From: Pomphorhynchus laevis | Taxonomy: Eukaryota; Acanthocephala; Palaeacanthocephala; Echinorhynchida; Pomphorhynchidae | Assembly (NCBI GenBank): GCA_012934845.2 | Contig: WNNJ02002269.1 | Coordinates: 62,001 to 126,000, forward strand | Direction of reading: 5' to 3' | Length of the DNA: 64,000 nt | In this document: positions 1-62,299 of the stretch, piece after piece | Layout: the number at the start of each line of letters is the position of its first letter | Position numbering within the stretch: position 1 is the first letter of the stretch | The notes under the pieces: model-generated | What the model saw: only the letters and a program-made list of their open reading frames with translations | Databases searched by the model: none | What the model was told of the DNA's origin: nothing | Position numbers and translations under genes: made by a program

Positions 1-2125
1 AGTTTTCATACTCTGAACCGCACGTTCTTAATTGGTTTATGATTCCCAGCCCTCCAAAACGATTCGGGAGTGATATTATCATCTCAGCTTCGTTGTCCTG
101 ACCTATGTATCCCAGCATTTCAGGTAGTACATCATTGAACAGCTTAGAGTGGAATGGCTTTAACCACGCTTGTTGCATATAGCACGTACGTTCAATATAC
201 GATAATTTGGGTTGTATCGCCTTTGTTAGAAGTAGATAGCTAGCGAAAGCCTCCTGAGTGCTAACGCTTTGTAGTTTATCTAAAGTATTCTTCCATTTCT
301 CAACTAAATCTGAACATTTGTTGTGCACAAAATCATATTCTCCAATAAAACTTCCTAGATATTTAACTCCATCCTTCCTCATAGCAACTCCTTGTTGAGT
401 TAAAGCAACTGCAGCATTTTCAACTAAATCTTTATGAGCTAATAGTGTACACTTCCGGGGATTGATGAAGTATCCAAAGGATGGACCACATCTCTGTAGC
501 TCTTTCCATATTTTTTCCAATTCTGCTATTGTGCCGACGCATCCCCCGTCATCAGCATACCAAACGTGTTTCGCACCCGGCGCCACTTCCTTTAAACGGT
601 TGATCAGAGGAATGGACGCCAGGGCAAAAGCTGCCATTGCTAGAGGATCACCCTGCGTAAAGCCTTCGGCGGAGTGTAGTACCGTACCATTCACGACCAG
701 ATCGGATGTGCGTCCATATGTGTTATGTAGGATTTTATCCAGGGATGGACAAATATATTTTATATTTCTGAGTGCCAGATTTCTGTTTATTTGGTTGAAT
801 GCATTTTTCGCGTCTATCAGGAGTATACATGAGTCTGGTGTCTTTTCAAATGCCTCTCGCATTGTGTGAACCGCCACTTCCGTTCCACATCGCTGACCCG
901 CACAAAGTTGAAAATTGTTACAAACAGAAGTGATATCTTTGGATACGTGGTTCAGTACTACTCGTCCAATGATTCTTCGTAATGTTTCTCCAATTCCAAC
1001 TGGCCTCACTCCTGGGTTCTTATCAAGAGGTACGAGGCGGCTGACTGTGTATGCATCTAATCGTATCGGATCAATTGTGTCCATCGCTATTTTGATTGTA
1101 AATTCGCATATTTGGATAGCCAACTTGCTAGATGCATTTCCATGATGTGTCAGAAAGTTTTTCCAGCCATCCGCGTCGACTCCAGACGGACCAGCAGATC
1201 CCGTTGTAATCCTCGCTGCATGGATAATGTCAGCTGGAGTCAGGTCACTGAATCTTACGTCATAGTGTTCAACCCTGCCTTCTACATCGCCTTGTAGTAC
1301 GAATTCTTCATTAACAGGTTCAGGTGTAGGATGAAGATCTTTAAGAATTGATAACACGGTTTGGTTGTCTATAATACTGTCTAAATCAAGAACACCTCGA
1401 TTTTCTTTTGTATCTAGTGTCCGTGAAGCTTTACCTATCTTGCAATTTCGAACCAAGTTAATAATCCTCTTTATTTCGCATTTGGTTTTTCGACTTCCTA
1501 ATTTAATTGAGTGATATTTCATTTTTTGTAAATATTCCGCTTCAGCCATGAGTTTTAGCAGATCATTATTTCTCCAAAGTGTGATTCTTCGCGCCAACGT
1601 TTTTCTTATAAAACTTGTCTTGCGACTTGGAATGCGTTGTAGAATTAGCTGGCACATTACCGTCGCCTGTTTTAGAGGATCGTAGTCAGTTCGCTTGTCG
1701 GTATTAAAGTGCGCGAAGCATTCAGTTAACATATCGATAAATTCCTTACTATCATTACAAATTGGTAAATCCATTAAATTTGGTATCCAATGCTTTAAAT
1801 TATTGAATAATGTGTCGATTATATTTGCGGAGTTCTGGTGACTTAATGATCCAAAAATATGTCCGATAGCTTGTGATTGGTTTCTTGAATCGATTTGGGA
1901 TCTTAGCGTTTTTTGAGATAAAGCTGCATCTACATCTGTGGTGGCAACGATTGAGTCATTCGAGTTGTGGGTTAGACAAGGATCAACTAGTTTGCGTGTA
2001 CAGTGTGGGGCTACACAGTTTAAACATTGTTTCTTTGATTTTGCACAAGGACACCGAATACAACGGGCGGCACTTGAATTACAGTTGCAACATTTGGGTA
2101 TTGAGGAAGGAACACCGCGCGGCAT
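1..2125 (-). CDS. Retroelement ORF: CXC cysteine cluster plus reverse transcriptase, open, runs off left edge
   Basis: Read on the minus strand from ATG at 2125-2123, the frame stays open for 708 codons to the window edge. Residues 11-42 hold a dense cysteine cluster (KCCNC, CIRCPC, CLNC, then C) like the CXC motif of tesmin/TSO1-type zinc-binding domains. From about residue 340 there is a reverse transcriptase: a PLDKNPGVRPVGIGETLRRI block, DAKNAFNQINR near 438 (first catalytic Asp), GFTQGDPLAM near 489, WYADDGG near 523 (catalytic Asp pair), then GYFINPRKC and a thumb-like region. All core RT blocks look intact. No nuclease domain is visible in the part present. The YADD box and block order resemble non-LTR RTs, but I cannot assign a clade. 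The frame is also open upstream of the chosen ATG. Being unbroken, it is probably young. It lies in the 3' part of the USP9X region and in the same orientation. Confidence 0.82.
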   Translation of the reverse strand, partial: MPRGVPSSIPKCCNCNSSAARCIRCPCAKSKKQCLNCVAPHCTRKLVDPCLTHNSNDSIVATTDVDAALSQKTLRSQIDSRNQSQAIGHIFGSLSHQNSANIIDTLFNNLKHWIPNLMDLPICNDSKEFIDMLTECFAHFNTDKRTDYDPLKQATVMCQLILQRIPSRKTSFIRKTLARRITLWRNNDLLKLMAEAEYLQKMKYHSIKLGSRKTKCEIKRIINLVRNCKIGKASRTLDTKENRGVLDLDSIIDNQTVLSILKDLHPTPEPVNEEFVLQGDVEGRVEHYDVRFSDLTPADIIHAARITTGSAGPSGVDADGWKNFLTHHGNASSKLAIQICEFTIKIAMDTIDPIRLDAYTVSRLVPLDKNPGVRPVGIGETLRRIIGRVVLNHVSKDITSVCNNFQLCAGQRCGTEVAVHTMREAFEKTPDSCILLIDAKNAFNQINRNLALRNIKYICPSLDKILHNTYGRTSDLVVNGTVLHSAEGFTQGDPLAMAAFALASIPLINRLKEVAPGAKHVWYADDGGCVGTIAELEKIWKELQRCGPSFGYFINPRKCTLLAHKDLVENAAVALTQQGVAMRKDGVKYLGSFIGEYDFVHNKCSDLVEKWKNTLDKLQSVSTQEAFASYLLLTKAIQPKLSYIERTCYMQQAWLKPFHSKLFNDVLPEMLGYIGQDNEAEMIISLPNRFGGLGIINQLRTCGSEYEN

Positions 2126-2459
2126 GATGATAATAATATGTGTCAGATTATCCTTTTGTATTATTACCAAAATAATAATAATAATCTTGTAATCGAATTT
2201 ATCTTGTAATCGAATTTATCGTTCTTCTATAATCGTTCTTCGAAATAATTTATCGTTCTTCGAAATAATCGTTCTTCTATAATCGTTCTTTGTAAGTACT
2301 TTAATAATCAATTCTTTTTTTTAACGTATAATATAAAACAATAATATAAATAATAATTAATTTATGTAATTAATTTATGTATGATTATTTTATAATTCAT
2401 GAATAAATACACATTAGTCGATCCAGTTTAATGGCTTTTGTAAAAAATGTTAACTCTTA

Positions 2460-3475
2460 GTGTAAATTAAATAATTTGTATTGTGATATTTATGAACAAA
2501 GAATGAGTTGTATTCGTGTTTTAGGTAGCAAGTCTGAATCATTTCTAGTAGGCTTTGAGCTTCGTCAGCGTTGTCCTTTGTCTACACTTTTGTTCTTTGT
2601 TTACATGAACAAAATTTCGAGACGGGCTGATCTGACGGATGTCAGTCTTCAGTTCGGTACCATTATGATACCATCTCTGCTTTTTGTAGATGAAGCTGTC
2701 TCTTCCTGTCCTAAGGACTCTCAATGCCTACTAGATCTATTCACGATAGAATGCTAAGCGGCAACGATGGCTAGTACCTCCAAAACTGTCTCTATGTGTT
2801 CGTCTCGGATTCAAGTGTCAATGTCACTCCGGATTGGGGAAGAGGTTCTTCCTGATGTGGAGGATTTTAAGTATCTTGGGGTATCGTTCTCGAGGGACGG
2901 CAGGAACATCAAGGATATTGAAAAGCGAATTTGTGTAGCTAACGCAGCAATGCATTCTTTGTAAGGTATGTCGTGGTGAAGCGGGAGTTGATTCTTCGGA
3001 CGAAGCTTTCGGTTTACCACGCAATCTTCGTTTCTATCTTAACCTATGGCCATGAGCTTTGGGTTATGACTGAAAGGATAATATCTCGGATACAGGTGAC
3101 CGAGATGAGGTTCCTTCGCTGTTTGGTCAGTCTTAGCCTTAGAGATAAGGTTAGGAATTCGGACATCCGGGATGGATTTGGAGTAAAGTCGCTGTTTCTC
3201 CACATCGAAGAAAGTCAGTTGAGGTGGCTAAGACACGTCCTGAAGATGTCTAGGGGTCGTCTTCCTAGGAGAGGTTTCCAGACCGGACTCTCTGGAAAGA
3301 GACATCGAGATAGACCTCGGTACCGGCGGAGAGGTCAAATCTCGAAACTGGCCGAAGATCGCTTTGCGATATTTGAAAGAGAACTCTGTTCTGTCGCCCA
3401 GGATCTCGATGTCTGGAGTAGTTTGGTTCGTGCACTGCCTGCACGACCCGACACCCGGACCAGTGGTTGACAGGA
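2460..3475 (+). mobile_element. LINE remnant, family X copy 1 (RT blocks B-C and C-terminal domain)
   Basis: Conceptual pieces show LRQRCPLSTLLFFVYMNKIS (RT block B), then PSLLFVDEAV (block C with the catalytic Asp pair altered), a DFKYLGVSFSRDG block, TYGHELWVMTERI, and a C-terminal stretch with LRWLRHVLKMSRGRLPRRG and PRYRRRG ending in ALPARPDTRTSG. This order is typical of a widespread APE-type LINE C-terminus in animals; I do not assign a clade. The N-terminal endonuclease and first RT blocks are absent, so the copy is 5'-truncated. Stops at 2754-2756 and after 2964 and a frame change near 2970 separate the pieces. The copy lies between the last USP9X exon seen (3813-4031) and the CXC-RT element, probably in an intron. 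A second copy lies at 21.0-22.6 kb in the same orientation. Confidence 0.75.
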
Positions 3476-3812
3476 AAAATCTTTTATATTTTTTTCTTGA
3501 CGAGAAATTGTTGTTGCACTGTGATATTTAGCGTTTCAATATATTCTTACAATTTATTAAATCAATGCCAATATCTCGTTTCTATGACAATAAATCTTCA
3601 TGGTACATTCTTTCAGATTAAAAGTTGGTACCGAATTCTTAATCTAAATTCTTTATCTAATTCTTAATCTTCTAATTTAAAGAGCACAACAGCTACAAAA
3701 TATTTGAAACAATAGATAAAATGTCACTCTTGAAATTAATTTATCTAAAGAAATTGCACAAGTATCTTCGTATTCTGAAGTTAAAAATTAAGAAAAGCAG
3801 TACATTACTCAC
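3476..3812. other. AT-rich intronic DNA, no feature seen
   Basis: Sequence between the LINE remnant and the splice donor of the USP9X exon ending at 3813. I see no reading frame with family resemblance and no repeat. Confidence 0.4.
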
Positions 3813-57718
<53,906 letters not shown>

Positions 57719-58930
57719 ATTTTAAAAATCTTGAATTTTGAGAGAAAAATCATTTAATAAAAGTTTTATCAAGGAACTTGATGCTTATTACAGTTTTCAT
57801 TTAGTTCTAATATTGAAATAATATCAGATGTGAGCAGCCAAACTTGATCTCAATTCTAACAATGCGTGTTGTAGAATTCCTTCACACATAAATAAGATAT
57901 TAAACTAAGCCATCAAAAATATTTATGAGGTTAATAAGTAAGCTTAAATGAATTTATTCTTTTATAAGTTTTCAAATACTTCATAAACTTTGCTCGTTGA
58001 TCAATTGTCGCCCCTTCGGCCCAAAACTATTTACCTTGCCAGATTTGTACTTCTAATACTGTCGCATCTCACAAAGTTATTCATCTTATATTCTTAATAT
58101 CATCAGAGAACCTTTTTTACTCTCATATTTAAAAAAATGTATTTTTTTGTAATTTTTAACAATCAATTTCTAGTAAACCTGCAAATGATTAATTAGTCTC
58201 AGCAACGACTGAAAATAGTTTTATTATTAAACTTTTAAGAATGTTACAGAAAAAAAACATCGCTTTAGCAACGATGAAAACGAATTTTTTAATTATTGTT
58301 TTTTCAAATCAGTTGTAAATTAGGCAAAGATTTTATATTGGGTACATCATAAACAATTAAAAAAACTTGAGCAAAAAATAACCCAGACATCTCAAATACG
58401 CTTTCTTCGCAGTGTTCTAAAACAATCGAATTATATTTTTATTATTACAGCTGAGAGCTATAGTCAATCTGATCGTTTTGTTCGCTTACCAAAATATTCA
58501 AAAGCTGCATGTAATTATTAAAAATTGATTGATTGATTGATGTGCTCTATATTATAGAACAATTATTCTAAAACAAGACACAGAAATATTGCAAATTCTT
58601 TCGGAAAAATATACTTTCCAAAACTATCAGATGGCTATTTTGCCATTTTTCGTAATGCTGAACATTTCGCTTCTAACAGTCTTGCTTGTTACTTGGACAA
58701 GGTTGATTTATCCATTACTTTCATTTTCATCATCACATATCATACAAAAGAACATTGACTGAATGTAAAAAATATTTGTATAAATCTGCATCGCTCACAA
58801 AGTTTGGTCAATCAGAGTGCTAAGTTACGAGAATGATTTAGATAATGGTATTAATTATTAATATTATTAATATAAACATTATTTATGTATTTAAAATATA
58901 TTAAATTATATATGTACTGACTTAGTCATA
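57719..58930. other. Upstream of USP9X first coding exon; promoter region not resolved
   Basis: This stretch should hold the 5' untranslated region and promoter if 57718 is the true start, but no TATA-like element can be told from the general AT richness, and no other gene is visible before the LINE at 59.0 kb. Confidence 0.35.
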
Positions 58931-59075
58931 AGGCTTTAAGCCGATCACACAAGACAGAAAAAAGATCAACTAAATGAGTAAGTTAGACAAGGTGACAAAT
59001 CAGCGAGATCGTATATTTAACTTCGAACACTGTTTTTGAAAGCGAGGAAATTTGTGACGGCAGCGATATCTTCAA

Positions 59076-59441
59076 ATGCAACGTGTTAAACTCGTTGCAT
59101 TATTTCGACTGGGTAAGCGTGATACACTTAGTAATAGGCCGCGTTTACTCAAGGCCGTATTTAGAGAGCAGTCGCATGCTGAGTTAATTCTTCGGAATTC
59201 ATATCGTTTAAAAGGATCCCATGTTAGTCTCTTAAAAGATCTTGACGCTCTTCAAAGGGAGAAATTGTCTCAAGCTAAGAAAGAACTTGCATCTCGTGTT
59301 GCACTTGGTGAGAGCAATCTATGTGTGCAAAATTTTCAAGTAGTGAGGCGACGCATTCGAATCAGTTGGTCCCCACTAGATGTATCGCCTCTCATGAATG
59401 TGGAGGGTTTTGGCAAGGTCTTACAGCATATAAGTGCCTAG
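59076..59441 (+). CDS. LINE family A ORF1-like C-terminal part
   Basis: 121 codons: MQRVKLVALFRLGKRD, RPRLLKAVFREQSHAELILR, NSYRLKGSHVSLLKDLDALQ and REKLSQAKKELASRVALGES. This resembles the basic C-terminal domain of ORF1 proteins of CR1/Jockey-group LINEs (an RNA-binding chaperone in that family). It overlaps the start of the endonuclease frame in a different frame, as ORF1/ORF2 junctions often do. The upstream part of ORF1 is not visible, so this may be truncated at its 5' end. Confidence 0.6.
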   Translation: MQRVKLVALFRLGKRDTLSNRPRLLKAVFREQSHAELILRNSYRLKGSHVSLLKDLDALQREKLSQAKKELASRVALGESNLCVQNFQVVRRRIRISWSPLDVSPLMNVEGFGKVLQHISA

Positions 59442-60490
59442 CTGATTTGGGATCTGAAGTGTGTCAGATTGCTAGAGATGATATTATTACTCGCACTGGT
59501 GTGAATAAAAGTCATAGTATATTTTATTGTAATGTTCGGAGCTTGTTACAGAAAGTCGATGAGCTAAAGTTTAGGATCGAGTCTGTTAATCCAATTATAG
59601 TTGGTATTACAGAATCTTGGCTTAATTGTGATGTATCCGATGCTGAGGTATCCATCCCAGGCTATTCTTTGTTCCGTAGTGATCGGATAGGGGGTAGGGG
59701 TGGTGGCGTAGCTCTCTTTATGAGAGACGAAGTTAAGGTGCGCGTTTTGAGTAAGTCGTCTATTGATAGAGTTGAGAGTTTGTGGTGTCAGGTGAAGTTT
59801 GATAACAGCTCACCCATCATACTGGGTCTTGTGTATCGTGCTCCTAAGGCAATATCTAAGAAACTCATTGAAGAGATAGAGTTGTATACGCGAAGAGATT
59901 GTGATACTGTGATAATTGGGGATCTGAATATGCCAGATGTTGAATGGACTTCGAATACGGTTCTTCCTACTTGTGATAGTGAATCTTGTGACCTTATGGA
60001 GTGTTTTACTTATTGTGGTCTTGCTCAATTTGTTGATGTACATACTCGCTTTTTAAGTTGTAGTTCTTCCCTTCTTGATCTTTGCCTATCGACAAACAGT
60101 CAATTAATCAATAGTATCCAATATGTTTCTCCTGTTGGTTTGTCTGATCACTGTGTAGTTAAAGTTTTGCTAAATATACAAATGAGGGTGTTTCATCATG
60201 CTCGGTACAAACGTCAGATTAATGTCTTTCGGACGAACTATGATGTTATTACATCAAAGCTGCATAGAGTAAGTTGGTCTGATCCGGATGTTGTCGGAGT
60301 TGACGAGGCTTGGGATCATTTTCGCGTGACGCTTTATTCTCTAATGGTAAAATTATCACCTTTGAAGTCTAAGACTAATCAGAAAAGCGCTCGTTGGTTT
60401 GATACTGAGCTGGCTACTGCGATAAAGGCTCGTGACTTCAGTTTCAAATGCTTTAAGGGTGTGTTTTGTGAATATGGTGTTTATGAGTAG
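59321..60490 (+). CDS. LINE family A ORF2, endonuclease part
   Basis: 389 codons. APE-type endonuclease motifs are complete: FYCNVRSLLQKVDELKF (Asn), VGITESWLN (catalytic Glu), GGRGGGVALFMRD, VIIGDLNMPDVEW (Asp and Asn) and VSPVGLSDHCVV (Asp-His). The end, SARWFDTELATAIKARDFSF, is the usual linker to the RT. The frame stops at TAG 60488-60490; without the stop it continues ARNFFNSLKRHKRYLF and ALFLYVNSSR for about 43 more codons. The position of the stop suggests a Trp codon changed by one base. Confidence 0.85.
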   Translation: MCAKFSSSEATHSNQLVPTRCIASHECGGFWQGLTAYKCLADLGSEVCQIARDDIITRTGVNKSHSIFYCNVRSLLQKVDELKFRIESVNPIIVGITESWLNCDVSDAEVSIPGYSLFRSDRIGGRGGGVALFMRDEVKVRVLSKSSIDRVESLWCQVKFDNSSPIILGLVYRAPKAISKKLIEEIELYTRRDCDTVIIGDLNMPDVEWTSNTVLPTCDSESCDLMECFTYCGLAQFVDVHTRFLSCSSSLLDLCLSTNSQLINSIQYVSPVGLSDHCVVKVLLNIQMRVFHHARYKRQINVFRTNYDVITSKLHRVSWSDPDVVGVDEAWDHFRVTLYSLMVKLSPLKSKTNQKSARWFDTELATAIKARDFSFKCFKGVFCEYGVYE

Positions 60491-60623
60491 GCGAGAAATT
60501 TCTTCAATTCTTTAAAACGACATAAGCGCTATTTATTTGAAAATGGTCTAGCTCATAGTTGTAGACATGATCCCAAAGCTCTCTTTCTATATGTGAATAG
60601 TAGTAGGAACGCTAATAAAACAA

Positions 60624-62294
60624 TTGGTTAATATTGATAGCTTTATTGAAGACGACCTTGCTGAGATGTTCTCAAGGCATTTTTACTTGGACAAAGAAAC
60701 TACAAACGAGTATTCTGAACCTATCCAGAACAGTGAGACGATAAGAGGTGCTAGTGTTTCATATCCTAGTTTAGACATAGCTAATTTGATAACTCTTGAG
60801 AAAGTTTTAGCTGAACTGCATCGTCTTAAAGAGACAAACTCCAAAGGTGCTGATTTGTTACATTCGATATATCTTCGTCGAATAGCAGACTCAATATATA
60901 TACCACTTTGTAACATATTTCGACAATCTATTATTGATACGACTCTTCCAAAAGATTGGAAACAATCGATTATTCACCCTATCTTCAAAAAGGGTGATAG
61001 ATCTTCAGTAGACAATTACAGACCAGTAAGTATTACTTGCTTATGTTGTAGAATGTTAGAGCGAATTATACATGGTTATATGGTCAAGTTTTATAGTGAG
61101 AATAATGTAATAGCTTCTGAGCAACATGGTTTCCGTAAGGGTTATTCGACAGTTACTAATCTACTCGCAGCCCATCTTGATTGGTCAGCTAATAAAGCCG
61201 TATCAATTGCTACTGACATCATATTCTTCGATTTCTCTAAGGCATTTGACAGAGTAGACCATAGATTCCTCCTAAATAAACTAGAGAAAAGTGGCATTCC
61301 ATTTTTGCTTGTTAGATGGATTGCATCGTTTTTAAGCAATCGTAGTTATTGTGTGCATGTAGATAATTTTTACTCTTCTTCGCGGCCATGTAATTTAGGG
61401 ATGCATCAAGGTTCAGTATTGGGTCTATTGTTATTTAGTGTCTACATCAACGATCTCCCGGAATTTATTGATTCTCGGATGCTTTTATATGCAGACGATT
61501 TGAAAATCTGGCGGGCAATTCGTTTACCCAATGATATAGTTAAACTGCAACGGGATATCGATGAAGTCGAAAATTGGGCTCTGCACAATAGGTTGATTGT
61601 AAATATATCAAAATGCAAACATTTACGTGTTTGTGGCGGAAATGCTCAATCTTTAGCTAATTATAGCTTTCAAAGCAGTGATATAGAACGAGTGAACAAA
61701 TATAAGGACTTGGGAGTGTGGATAAACAGTAATTTGAGTACCGTCACACATACTGAACATGCTTGTTCAAATGCGTTTGGGATAATCGGTCAACTTCGAC
61801 GCACTTTCATTGCACTCAATCAATTTGCCCTACGTCCGCTAATCTTTGCTCATGTGTTGAGCCGTCTTCTATATGCTGCGCCGTGTGTGTATCCCCAAAA
61901 TTCAAAAGAACATATTAGTTCAGAGAGGGTACTTCATAGAGCTACCAAGCTAGCACCGCAACTGAAATTTTTGTCGTACCCTGATCGATTAAAAGCACTT
62001 AGACTTGAGACTGTCACGTGGACCCGCCGGTACATCGATATGAGTATGGTCTGGCAAATTCTTAATGATTTGGATCATCCACTTCGAGATTGTCTTCATT
62101 TGCGCTCATCCAATATCCTCCGAGGCCATGGTTTAACCCTGCGACGTGAAAGGATAAGAAAATCACGAGCTGTCCAATTTGATCGGCGAGTTGTATCTCT
62201 GTGGAATAGGCTTGGAGAGTCAACAGTGTGCAGTAGCAATATCAACGAATTCAAAAAGAAATTACGGATGGAGGATGCCATGGGGAATATATAA
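60624..62294 (+). CDS. LINE family A ORF2, reverse transcriptase part
   Basis: About 556 codons. RT blocks: IHPIFKKGDRSSVDNYRPVS, EQHGFRKGYSTVTNL, IFFDFSKAFDRVDHRFLLNK (first catalytic Asp), GMHQGSVLGLLLFSVYINDL and MLLYADDLKIWR (Asp pair), followed by YKDLGVWINSNLS and a C-terminal FDRRVVSLWNRLGE. The block wording is CR1/Jockey-group. The frame has no ATG at its start (TTG at 60624), because it is really the continuation of the endonuclease frame after a one-base frame change. The RT itself is intact. Confidence 0.88.
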   Translation: MVNIDSFIEDDLAEMFSRHFYLDKETTNEYSEPIQNSETIRGASVSYPSLDIANLITLEKVLAELHRLKETNSKGADLLHSIYLRRIADSIYIPLCNIFRQSIIDTTLPKDWKQSIIHPIFKKGDRSSVDNYRPVSITCLCCRMLERIIHGYMVKFYSENNVIASEQHGFRKGYSTVTNLLAAHLDWSANKAVSIATDIIFFDFSKAFDRVDHRFLLNKLEKSGIPFLLVRWIASFLSNRSYCVHVDNFYSSSRPCNLGMHQGSVLGLLLFSVYINDLPEFIDSRMLLYADDLKIWRAIRLPNDIVKLQRDIDEVENWALHNRLIVNISKCKHLRVCGGNAQSLANYSFQSSDIERVNKYKDLGVWINSNLSTVTHTEHACSNAFGIIGQLRRTFIALNQFALRPLIFAHVLSRLLYAAPCVYPQNSKEHISSERVLHRATKLAPQLKFLSYPDRLKALRLETVTWTRRYIDMSMVWQILNDLDHPLRDCLHLRSSNILRGHGLTLRRERIRKSRAVQFDRRVVSLWNRLGESTVCSSNINEFKKKLRMEDAMGNI

Positions 62295-62299
62295 TAATA

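Noticed and set aside
462-1297. Plus-strand frames over 462-1297
   Set aside because: Shadows of the minus-strand CXC-RT ORF, which shows conserved RT motifs.
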